Source of the DNA: Candidatus Sulfotelmatobacter sp.
Lineage (GTDB): Bacteria; Acidobacteriota; Terriglobia; Terriglobales; Acidobacteriaceae
Assembly (NCBI GenBank): GCA_030045935.1
Contig: JASIEN010000416.1
Span: forward strand, 1-13,837
Direction: 5' to 3'
Length of the DNA stretch: 13,837 nt
Shown: positions 7,067 through 13,566 of the stretch, one piece after another
Layout of the letters: the number at the start of each line of letters is the position of its first letter
Position numbering within the stretch: the first letter of the stretch is position 1
The notes under the pieces: generated by a model
Database searches by the model: none
Seen by the model: the letters and a program-made list of their open reading frames with translations, nothing else
Told to the model about the DNA's origin: nothing
Position numbers and translations under genes: made by a program

Positions 7067-7086
7067 GCTCGCGCCAGGCTCGCGCC
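7067..7086. repeat. Short tandem direct repeat (9 bp, 11-bp period) in the divergent region
   Basis: GCTCGCGCC occurs at 7067-7075 and again at 7078-7086, one helical turn apart, so both copies face the same side of the DNA. It lies about 100 bases upstream of the hydroxyacid dehydrogenase start. It could be a direct-repeat operator or chance in GC-rich DNA. Confidence 0.3.
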
Positions 7087-7178
7087 CGGCCAAATAGGTT
7101 CACTTATGCTATTTTTCAGTAGTCCATCGCCGCTGTGTTCGGAAGAGTTTATCCGCATTCAATCCAATTGGGGACACC

Positions 7179-8294
7179 ATGGAGAAGAAATTCCGCATAT
7201 TTGCTACCTGCGACATTGGCAGTGATGCCGTTGATCTGCTGCGCGCACGCGGCTACGACGTCGAAGTATATCCGCAGCCGGAAGCGCCGCCGAAAAAGTT
7301 GATCGTTGAGAAAGTCACATCGGGTATCGATGGCTTGATTACCACACTCCGCGACCCCATCGACGCCGAGATTTTCGAAGCAGGGAAGAACACTCTGAAG
7401 GTTGTCGCGCAGGATGCCGTCGGCTTCGACAACATCAACCGCGCGGATGCCAACCGATACAAGATTCCCTTCACGCACACGCCTGACGTTCTCACCGAGG
7501 CCACAGCCGAGTTCGCGTTCTTCATGATGGGTGTGCTGGCGCGCAAGATGTGGCCCGCCGAACAACTACTGCGCGACAACCGATGGGGATATTGGCATCC
7601 CTATTTACCGTTTCTTGGGGATGAAGTCACCGGCAAGACCATTGCCGTGATCGGCACCGGGCGAATCGGGCTGGCGCTGATCAAGAAATGCGCCGGTTTT
7701 GATATGAACATCTTGTGTTACGACCCGGCCTACGAAAACCACAACTACATCAACGCCATCCAGGAAGAGATGAGCCTGCGGCATGGGCGCGGCATTTCAC
7801 GAGAAAAAAACTGGATCAAGTATGTTCCCTTCGAAGACAGCTTGCGCCACGCCGATTTTGTCAGCATTCACGTGCCGCTTTTGCGCCCGGGCGAAAGCCC
7901 CACCCCCACCTATCATCTCTTCAACGAGCGCACATTGCGAATGATGAAACCCACTGCGTTCTTAATCAACGATTCGCGCGGACCCGTCGTCGACGAAGTG
8001 GCCCTGGTGAAAGCCCTGCGCGAGAATTGGATAGCCGGCGCAGCCCTCGACGTATACGAGAAAGAGCCATTACCCCCCGACTCGCCCCTTCGCGATCCTG
8101 CAATCGTTGACCGCTGCCGGCTTTATCCTCACTTCGCCAGCGCGGCGCGCATTACCCGCCTCTCGACCGATCCCAACAAAGGCATGGCGGGACGCTGCAT
8201 TCAGGGGCTAATCGACGTTCTTGAAAGCAACTACGGCGGAGACATTACCAAGATGCCGTATGTCGTGAATAAAGAGGTTTTCGCAAAGTCCTGA
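7179..8294 (+). CDS. D-isomer-specific 2-hydroxyacid dehydrogenase, NAD-dependent
   Basis: 371 aa, reversibly reducing a 2-oxoacid to a D-2-hydroxyacid (glyoxylate/hydroxypyruvate reductase or phosphoglycerate dehydrogenase-like) in the cytoplasm. The Rossmann loop GTGRIG is at 159-164, followed by Asp182 in CYDPA, which favours NAD over NADP. The catalytic triad is visible: Arg267 in NDSRG, Glu296 in DVYEKEP, and His318 in YPHFASA. The Arg-Glu spacing of 29 residues equals that in E. coli SerA. No ACT domain follows, which argues against a regulated SerA. Between the NAD-binding Asp and ADFVSIHVP (225-233) there are roughly 15-20 more residues than usual (about 186-216, charged), and another small extension at 236-246. 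The start has a weak GGGG before the ATG. Fifty-three bases separate it from the ATPase gene, so co-transcription is likely. Confidence 0.92.
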   Translation: MEKKFRIFATCDIGSDAVDLLRARGYDVEVYPQPEAPPKKLIVEKVTSGIDGLITTLRDPIDAEIFEAGKNTLKVVAQDAVGFDNINRADANRYKIPFTHTPDVLTEATAEFAFFMMGVLARKMWPAEQLLRDNRWGYWHPYLPFLGDEVTGKTIAVIGTGRIGLALIKKCAGFDMNILCYDPAYENHNYINAIQEEMSLRHGRGISREKNWIKYVPFEDSLRHADFVSIHVPLLRPGESPTPTYHLFNERTLRMMKPTAFLINDSRGPVVDEVALVKALRENWIAGAALDVYEKEPLPPDSPLRDPAIVDRCRLYPHFASAARITRLSTDPNKGMAGRCIQGLIDVLESNYGGDITKMPYVVNKEVFAKS

Positions 8295-8340
8295 CACCCA
8301 CTCGCAGTGTCACCGCCGACTCGCCGTTTCACCGCCGAAA
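8292..8340. repeat. Inverted and direct repeats between the dehydrogenase and ATPase genes
   Basis: TGACAC (8292-8297, starting with the stop codon) and GTGTCA (8307-8312) form a 6-bp stem with a nine-base loop. There is no T-run after it, so it is not a normal intrinsic terminator. TCACCGCCGA then occurs twice (8310-8319 and 8329-8338). The hairpin may modulate readthrough to, or mRNA stability of, the downstream gene; this is inference. Confidence 0.35.
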
Positions 8341-8347
8341 GGAATTC

Positions 8348-8902
8348 ATGAAGAGCTATATATTGACCGGAGCGCCGGGCTGCGGAAAGACATCGGTGCT
8401 CCGTCAATTAGAGCTTGAGGGTTTTGGGGTGGTCGAGGAAGCGGCCACTGACATCATCAGTCTGGAGCAGACTTTGGGCAACGCAGAACCGTGGAAGAGC
8501 GAGTCTTTTCTCGAGGCGGTTGCCAGGCTGCAGAAGATCCGCCAGCTCCGAGCGTCCTTCGAGCCGGTGGACATACAATTCCACGATCGCTCGATTGTTT
8601 GCACCGCAGCCTTGGCCCGTTATCTCGGGCGTCCTATTACCACTCTGCTTTCCCAGGAATTGGAGCGTGTCAGAAGGAACGGCATCTTTCAGAAGCCTGT
8701 TTTCTTCTTACAGAACCTCGGTTTTATCACGCCAACAGAGGCGCGGCGAATCAGCTTCGAAGAAACGTTACGCTTCGAGCGGATCCACGAAGAAACCTAC
8801 CGTGACTTCGGCTTCGAAATCGTTCCCATAAAACCTGCCACGCTCTCGGAACGGGTAGCGATGATCAAGGACGCCACGCACCGCTTCGTCACACCGATCT
8901 GA
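8348..8902 (+). CDS. Small P-loop ATPase/kinase, AAA_28 (NadR-kinase-like) family
   Basis: 184 aa cytoplasmic protein. The Walker A motif GAPGCGKT is at 8-15. An acidic segment FHDRSIV (78-84) occupies the place of the Walker B/DR motif typical of AAA_28 (PF13521) proteins, which resemble the nicotinamide-riboside kinase domain of NadR and other small nucleotide kinases. The C-terminal part (about 140-180) has the usual FERIHEETYRDFGFEIV stretch followed by a short helix. The substrate is unknown. AAAGGA seven bases before the ATG gives a good ribosome binding site. It follows the dehydrogenase at a short distance on the same strand. No toxin, methylase or nuclease partner is nearby, so I do not propose a defence role. 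Confidence 0.8.
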   Translation: MKSYILTGAPGCGKTSVLRQLELEGFGVVEEAATDIISLEQTLGNAEPWKSESFLEAVARLQKIRQLRASFEPVDIQFHDRSIVCTAALARYLGRPITTLLSQELERVRRNGIFQKPVFFLQNLGFITPTEARRISFEETLRFERIHEETYRDFGFEIVPIKPATLSERVAMIKDATHRFVTPI

Positions 8903-8946
8903 AGCTTGCTCTGTGTTCAGCGCATGCTCATCGGTGACCCGACGTC

Positions 8947-9882
8947 TTACTGACTTGCCGGGACCCAAACTTCTCCCTGCGTAACCAGATCCACCTTCGG
9001 CACTTCCGTTTTGACTTTTATTCTCTGAAGTCCGGCTTTCTTCGGCGGCCTGGCAAGAAACGTCAACCAATACTGATGCATGAGGCGCTCCGCCTGGTCA
9101 TCGAGATACGGAGTAAACGTTACCGGAGCACCCGTGAAACCAATGTAGTAGGACTCGCCTCCGGTTTTCTCGGCGACCTTCGACAGATAAAGCTGGCCCC
9201 AATAGTTCAGCCAATAACTGTGCCCGAAGTGCCCAACTCCGGGCGTGTAAATTGCCGAAACAACGACGCCCGCGCGCTGCGCGTCGTCAATTGCTGCGTC
9301 AAGATAGGGGTCCTGAAAGTCGCCAACCCCATACAAATAGTCGATTCCGTCAGAAATAATGAGCACTTCGTGGCGGGCATTGTCCGCCGGCCAGCGTTTG
9401 ACCAGGTCGCTGAGAGAAAGATACGGGCTCGCGTTCACCCCTAGCAGTCCCATCGGCAGACGCAAGGCCTTCGCCGCCTGCGCATGGTCGGTGGTGGGAT
9501 TCTGTGCAACCCGTGCTATACCGTCTTGCATATAAGCAACGCCAATCGCCGTTGATGGCGGCTGGGCGTCGATGAACTTGCGGATGTCATTCAACTGCGT
9601 TCCCAGGCTTGTATTGGCACCGTCATCGATCAGCAAAAAATACTCCAGTGCGGCGTGCTCGCCTTGCGCGGGGGTCCAGTCCGTGACCGTATCGCGGTCT
9701 TTCCCTTCGAAAACCATAACGTCCTCGCGGTTGACGACGGGAGAGTTGGAACCCTTATGTGCCTCGACTGTTACCACGATGCGAACCGGAACTCCATTTG
9801 CCGATTCCTGCGCCAAGATACTGCAAGTGCTGAAGAAAGCAACAAGCAATTCGAGTACTGCAACCGTCAAGTACTTCTTCAT
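8947..9882 (-). CDS. Secreted VWFA-related protein, acidobacterial type, degenerate MIDAS
   Basis: 311 aa. The N-terminus (1-25) is a Sec signal peptide with a likely cut after ILA (22-24) and an unusual Glu11 inside the hydrophobic core. The mature part begins with a beta-rich segment (VPVRIVVTVEA..., VNREDVMVFEG, 31-60), followed by a von Willebrand A-like domain from about residue 80, the organisation of the VWFA-related acidobacterial family (TIGR03436). The metal site expected as DxSxS reads DDGAN (86-90), so both serines are absent, whereas SDGID later in the domain keeps its aspartates. Function is unknown; ligand binding or surface assembly is the family expectation. A very strong Shine-Dalgarno, AAGGAGGT, lies just before the ATG. 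It converges on the ATPase gene with 44 bases between them. Confidence 0.87.
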   Translation of the reverse strand: MKKYLTVAVLELLVAFFSTCSILAQESANGVPVRIVVTVEAHKGSNSPVVNREDVMVFEGKDRDTVTDWTPAQGEHAALEYFLLIDDGANTSLGTQLNDIRKFIDAQPPSTAIGVAYMQDGIARVAQNPTTDHAQAAKALRLPMGLLGVNASPYLSLSDLVKRWPADNARHEVLIISDGIDYLYGVGDFQDPYLDAAIDDAQRAGVVVSAIYTPGVGHFGHSYWLNYWGQLYLSKVAEKTGGESYYIGFTGAPVTFTPYLDDQAERLMHQYWLTFLARPPKKAGLQRIKVKTEVPKVDLVTQGEVWVPASQ

Positions 9883-9902
9883 GGGACCTCCTTCATCTGA
9901 CT

Positions 9903-9956
9903 TGTGGCTCGCAGTTCTTCCTCAGGACTGTGAACAGCCACATAAACAAAGCCACA
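9903..9956. repeat. Three copies of a 7-bp element upstream of the VWFA gene
   Basis: TGTGGCT at 9903-9909, and its reverse complement AGCCACA at 9936-9942 and 9950-9956. The first and second copies can form a 7-bp stem with a 26-base loop in the VWFA leader; the second and third are direct repeats 14 bases apart. They lie between the predicted promoter region and the strong ribosome binding site. Operator or RNA hairpin is possible, as is chance. Confidence 0.3.
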
Positions 9957-10117
9957 CTTATATAGATGTTTAATCATGAGAATGCGGATTCAATGGGAGT
10001 GCTAAAGTATCAGCGTGCCGGTCATGCACTCCCACCTGCCTCGGCTAATGCCGTTGCTTGGGTGCGCCAGCAACAACACCGTGCTCCCCGTCATGATGAG
10101 ACCGTAAATTCAAACCG

Positions 10118-11290
10118 ATGTTCTCCCACCGCACCAACTGGAAACTTGAGCGCAACCGCCTGACAGAGGCGTTGAAAGCGGTTCGCGCGGCAGGAGCCTA
10201 CGTCCTTGATCTCACCGTCTCAAACCCGACGCGAGTAGGGCTGGCCTACGATTCTGCGGCCATTCTTTCCGCCCTGGCTTCTCCTCGTGCCCTGGACTAT
10301 GATCCGGAGCCAAAAGGCTTGATGGAGGCAAGGCGTGCCATAGCGCAGTACTACAAATCGCAACATGGAATTCAGGTCGACCAGGAGCGGCTTTTTCTGA
10401 CCACGAGCACAAGCGAGGCTTATTCATTCGTCTTTGGTCTGCTTTGCAATCCCGGGGACGAGCTCCTCGTGCCCAAACCGAGTTACCCTTTGTTCGAGTT
10501 TCTGGCCGATTTGCAGGACGTCAAGCTCGTGCCGTACCTGTTGATTTACGACCACGGCTGGCAGATCGATTTTCACTCACTCGAGAAAGCTGTAAGTGAG
10601 CGCGCGCGGGGAATAGTTCTGGTTCATCCCAACAATCCCACAGGTTCCTACGTGCATGGCCACGAACGCGAACATCTCAGTCGTTTGTGCCAGCAACATG
10701 GTCTGGCATTGATCGCGGATGAGGTATTTCTCGACTACGCGCTCGATGACAACTCGCACCGCAGTTTCGCCGATGATGGTGACGTACTCACATTTACCCT
10801 GAGCGGATTGTCAAAAATCTCTGCACTGCCGCAGATGAAAGTGGCGTGGATCTCCGCCAGCGGTCCACAATCTCAGCTCTCAGAGGCCACAGCTCACCTG
10901 GAAGTAATCGCTGATACATATCTCTCGATGAACGCGCCGATTCAATGGGCAGTACCGGCGCTGCTCGACCAGAGAAAAAGCATTCAGGAGCAACTGTTCG
11001 ATCGTGTACGCACCAATCTTGCGGAACTCGATCGTCAGCTCGCAGCCCAACGTGCTTGTCAGCGATTGATTGTCGAAGGCGGATGGTATGCAGTTCTGCG
11101 TGTTCCGGTGACCCAGACGGACGAAGAATTAGCCGTGGAGCTGCTAAGAAAAAAGTCAGTGCTGGTGCACCCGGGGCATTTTTATGATTTCCCCGCAGAT
11201 GGTTATCTGGTTCTGAGCCTGATCGCGCCCGAGGAGGAGTTCGCCGAGGGCGCTCGCCGAATACTCCAATTGCTGAATATTGACTGCTGA
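10118..11290 (+). CDS. PLP-dependent aminotransferase, divergent class I type
   Basis: 390 aa, fold-type I. Landmarks are LTVSNPT (32-38), TSTSEAYSF (96-104), NNPTG with Asn173, ADEVFLDY with Asp201 (the usual tyrosine is Phe204), and SGLSKISALPQMKVAW with the PLP-binding Lys233. Lys241 replaces the phosphate-binding arginine. Near the C-terminus GYLVLSLIA aligns with GYLRFSIA of the other aminotransferase in this window, so Val365 replaces the arginine that normally holds the substrate alpha-carboxylate. Substrate recognition must therefore differ, or the enzyme is not a standard amino-acid transaminase. No Shine-Dalgarno precedes the ATG, but TAAATT (10105-10110) seven bases before it could drive a leaderless transcript. 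No neighbour suggests a pathway. The family call is firm, the substrate unknown. Confidence 0.88.
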   Translation: MFSHRTNWKLERNRLTEALKAVRAAGAYVLDLTVSNPTRVGLAYDSAAILSALASPRALDYDPEPKGLMEARRAIAQYYKSQHGIQVDQERLFLTTSTSEAYSFVFGLLCNPGDELLVPKPSYPLFEFLADLQDVKLVPYLLIYDHGWQIDFHSLEKAVSERARGIVLVHPNNPTGSYVHGHEREHLSRLCQQHGLALIADEVFLDYALDDNSHRSFADDGDVLTFTLSGLSKISALPQMKVAWISASGPQSQLSEATAHLEVIADTYLSMNAPIQWAVPALLDQRKSIQEQLFDRVRTNLAELDRQLAAQRACQRLIVEGGWYAVLRVPVTQTDEELAVELLRKKSVLVHPGHFYDFPADGYLVLSLIAPEEEFAEGARRILQLLNIDC

Positions 11291-11319
11291 CTCCCGATTG
11301 CCAAATGTGCTAGATAGAA

Positions 11320-11952
11320 TCAGCTCTTCACCAGAAACGGATTGCTCTCCCGTTCGTCGCCAATCGTGGTCTGCGGTCCATGCCCGGGCACAACCACGGT
11401 TTCATCTGGTAACGTGAGCACGGTGCCGTGCAGCGACTGCATGATCTTCTGCAGCGACCCGCCTGGTAGATCTGTGCGTCCGATGGAGCCGGCGAACAGC
11501 GTATCGCCTGCTATCAACTTCTTTTCGGCAGGGAAGTAAAGGCAGATGCTTCCTTCTGTGTGCCCCGGCGTGTAGAGAACGTTGGCTGTATGCGCGCCTG
11601 CCGTGACGCTGTCTCCGCTGGTCACGCTGCGATCGATTTCAACCTTGCCGGGATTGGCTACTCCGATCCACGCGGCTTGCACATCCAACATCTTGAGCAA
11701 CGCATAATCATTCTGGTTCAGCAGAATGGGCGCGCCGGTTGCGGCGCGCAGTTTCATGGCTCCGCCCACGTGGTCGATATGGGCGTGCGTAACGACTATC
11801 TGCTTGACTTGCAGATTATGCTTGCGGACGATCGCCAGCACATCCTCGATGTCATCACCAGGATCGATCACCATGGCTTCGCGCGTACTTTCGTCGCCAA
11901 TGATTGAACAGTTGCATTGCAACGGCCCAACAGGAATGATTTCGTGGATCAT
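11320..11952 (-). CDS. MBL-fold hydrolase, glyoxalase II-like (YcbL type)
   Basis: 210 aa cytoplasmic metallo-hydrolase. The zinc ligands are all visible: THAHIDH (55-61), His131 in TPGHTEGS, Asp150 in AGDTLFAGSIGR, and His191 in VPGHGPQT. The order and spacing match single-domain glyoxalase II-like proteins such as YcbL, which hydrolyse S-lactoylglutathione or related thioesters; the C-terminal helical substrate domain of classical GloB is missing. In a bacterium of this kind the real thiol may not be glutathione. Immediately upstream on the minus strand is TACAAT (11964-11959) only six bases before the ATG, so the mRNA is probably leaderless, although a GGAAG sits close to the start. It converges with the aminotransferase, with 29 bases between stops. 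Confidence 0.9.
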   Translation of the reverse strand: MIHEIIPVGPLQCNCSIIGDESTREAMVIDPGDDIEDVLAIVRKHNLQVKQIVVTHAHIDHVGGAMKLRAATGAPILLNQNDYALLKMLDVQAAWIGVANPGKVEIDRSVTSGDSVTAGAHTANVLYTPGHTEGSICLYFPAEKKLIAGDTLFAGSIGRTDLPGGSLQKIMQSLHGTVLTLPDETVVVPGHGPQTTIGDERESNPFLVKS

Positions 11953-11958
11953 GCTTCC

Positions 11959-11964
11959 ATTGTA
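11959..11964 (-). promoter_or_regulatory. -10 box abutting the MBL hydrolase start codon
   Basis: The minus strand reads TACAAT, with six bases between it and the ATG at 11952, which would place the transcription start on or next to the A of the start codon. No clear -35 lies 16-18 bases upstream. It is consistent with a leaderless mRNA, like the glycosyltransferase gene. Confidence 0.45.
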
Positions 11965-12037
11965 ACGAGTGCGCGTCCCGAGTTGGGAAAGCCGCGCCCC
12001 CCCAACCTCCTTCCGAACGAGGAGAGGAATCGCTACT

Positions 12038-12055
12038 GATCTAATCTGTTAGATC
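12038..12055. repeat. Perfect inverted repeat, 7-bp arms
   Basis: GATCTAA-tctg-TTAGATC. It lies about 86 bases upstream of the MBL hydrolase start and 173 bases upstream of the zinc-ribbon start, in the shared control region. The A/T-rich arms and short spacer look like a dimeric-regulator operator, or a small hairpin. A second inverted pair, ACCGAGGA (12059-12066) with TCCTCGGT (12116-12123), lies just beyond it. Confidence 0.45.
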
Positions 12056-12122
12056 CGCACCGAGGAATCTGCCGTTCGCTGGCCATTGCCATGAACCAGA
12101 TCCCCCGTCCTTCGCTCCTCGG

Positions 12123-12228
12123 TATAACAAAGTGAACTGGGGCGTGGCTGGAAGCAAGTAGCACTTAATTCCTACTTGCTCAGAATCGCCTCCGGCGAGA
12201 CAATACGCCAGCACTCCAGGGAGGTTCC
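12123..12228 (+). promoter_or_regulatory. Putative promoter and structured leader of the zinc-ribbon gene
   Basis: TATAAC (12123-12128) is a possible -10, placing the transcription start near 12135; the -35 is poor. The following 90-odd bases hold nested complementary segments. CTGG+GGCGT (12137-12145) pairs with ACGCC (12205-12209) and CCAG (12216-12219). Inside are a 9-bp perfect stem AGCAAGTAG/CTACTTGCT (12153-12161 and 12172-12180, ten-base loop) and a 5-bp stem TCGCC/GGCGA (12186-12190 and 12194-12198). Together they make a plausible three-way junction ending at the Shine-Dalgarno GGGAGG (12219-12224). I do not recognise a known riboswitch class. The pairing was found by eye, with no energy calculation. 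Confidence 0.4.
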
Positions 12229-12690
12229 GTGGCAGCCAAATACCGTCAGCACGGATACCAGGACCGCGACCGTGAGGGCCGCGAAAAGGGAGAGAAGCCG
12301 CGCCAGCAATCACAATCCAAAGAGAAGCCGGGCCCGGTGCCCTTGGCACGACGCGACTACAGCATGGGACCTCGGCCGGTGAATATGCCTGGAACCCGCG
12401 CGGTCTCGCGTTGCGCCAACTGCGGCACAGTTTTGCAGGACATCCCGCCCATGGGCCTCTGTCCCAAGTGTGGCTTCGAACTGCATTCCTGCAAACAATG
12501 TATGTACTTCGATCCCGGCAAGCGCTTCGAATGCATGCAGCCGATCAAAGAGCGCATCGCCAAGAAAGACGCGCGCAATGAGTGTACGTTCTATGAAATT
12601 CGCGTGACGCGCGAGAAAGAGACGTCCACTCCGGCGCCCGCGCGCCCCACCGATGCCCGGCAGGCGTTCGAGAATTTATTCAAGAAGTAG
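12229..12690 (+). CDS. Eight-cysteine zinc-ribbon protein, uncharacterised
   Basis: 153 aa from a GTG preceded by GGGAGG. Residues 1-60 are highly charged and disordered-looking, rich in Arg, Lys, Gln and Glu. The core holds eight cysteines as CX2C-X12-CX2C-X6-CX2C-X10-C-X16-C (Cys62, 65, 78, 81, 88, 91, 102, 119). The first four form a classic zinc ribbon (CANCG...CPKCG). The last four could form a second zinc site, with CKQCMYFDPGKRFECMQP as its signature. The C-terminal 30 residues are a Thr/Pro/Ala-rich linker and a short helix ending FENLFKK. There is no signal peptide. The basic tail and zinc ribbon suggest nucleic-acid or protein binding in the cytoplasm, but no function is known to me. 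The leader upstream is unusually structured. Confidence 0.8.
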   Translation: MAAKYRQHGYQDRDREGREKGEKPRQQSQSKEKPGPVPLARRDYSMGPRPVNMPGTRAVSRCANCGTVLQDIPPMGLCPKCGFELHSCKQCMYFDPGKRFECMQPIKERIAKKDARNECTFYEIRVTREKETSTPAPARPTDARQAFENLFKK

Positions 12691-12731
12691 CCGGCTTGTT
12701 TCGAGGCCACAAGGACTGCTTCACCTTTGCC

Positions 12732-13469
12732 CTATGGCTTCTGCGTCGGCCGCAGCAAAACCTCGCTGACAAACGACTGTGGCGCTTGTGTCACCAGCAT
12801 CGCCACGACATGAGCGATATCATCCGGCTGCAGCATCTTCGAGTGGTCTTTGCCTTCGTGCGGACTCAAGTCAGTTTCTGTCGATCCCGGGCAAATCACT
12901 GCCACTCGAATGGTGTGTTTTCTTAGTTCCTCCGCCATTGAATAGCTCAGCCCGTTCAATCACCACTTTGACGCAGCGTACGCCGCACCGTTCGGCAACG
13001 CATTTTTTCCTGCCAGCGAAGAAATATTGATGACATGCCCGGAACGCGCGCGAATCATCATCGGCGCGAACGCCCGCACCATGTAGTACACACCGCGCAA
13101 ATTGGTATTGAGGATCTGCTCCCAGGCCGCGGGATCAAGCTGGTGCAGTGGACCGCCGAAGCCGCCCATGCCGGCATTATTCACCAGAATGTCCAGCCGT
13201 CCGAATGCCGTTTCTAGGTGTTTAGCCGCACTTTCAACGGAAGTCAGGCTCGTGACATCGCACTGTAGCACTTCCGCCTTCCCGCCAGCCTGAATAATGC
13301 TTTGTGCCGTCGCATCAAGCGTCGCTCGCGCGCGTCCGCTCAGCACAACCGTCGCACCCAGGTTCGCCAATTCCCGCGCAATGGCCGCGCCAATGCCACG
13401 ACCGGCGCCCGTTACCACGGCAACTTGAGCGGTCAGCGGGTGAATAGCATCGTTTTGTAGCGTAGTCAT
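12732..13469 (-). pseudogene. Short-chain dehydrogenase/reductase interrupted by an in-frame TGA
   Basis: The frame encodes a complete classical SDR of about 245 residues except for one TGA at codon 170 (12962-12960). Before the stop are TGAGRGIG (20-27, NAD(P) binding), the NNAG motif near residue 96, and ISSLAG with the catalytic serine, and YAASKW (164-169) with catalytic Tyr164 and Lys168. Directly after the stop, in the same frame, come LNGLSYSMAEEL, then ICPGSTETDL and a normal C-terminus. SDRs usually carry Gly or Ala at the stop position (SKWGLNGLS-like), so one G-to-T change (GGA to TGA) explains it. A 169-residue product would lack the last strands and helices and should not fold. 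The start has a good Shine-Dalgarno, GGAGGA. It is either a young pseudogene, a strain polymorphism or a sequence error. Confidence 0.88.
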
Positions 13470-13566
13470 TAGAATTCCTCCACACGCCCCACCTGCACCA
13501 GAGCAGCACCATCCGGCGTCTTAAACATCCGCATCCTATACAATACGGGAGAACCTGAGAAGCGGC

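Noticed and set aside
7149..7565. 138-residue minus-strand frame opposite the start of the hydroxyacid dehydrogenase
   Set aside because: Antisense shadow of a confidently identified gene, with no ribosome binding site or domain.
8348..8902. P-loop ATPase as part of a defence or toxin-antitoxin system
   Set aside because: No nuclease, methylase, reverse transcriptase, toxin or other defence partner is adjacent, and the neighbours are metabolic genes.
12732..12959. Separate 75-residue gene starting with TTG after the SDR stop
   Set aside because: Its sequence is simply the C-terminal third of the SDR in the same frame, and no ribosome binding site precedes the TTG.
12960..12962. TGA read as an amino acid (recoding or selenocysteine)
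   Set aside because: Other genes here end normally at TGA (for example 602, 4805, 5320, 8294), no selenocysteine is expected at this SDR position, and no insertion hairpin is evident.
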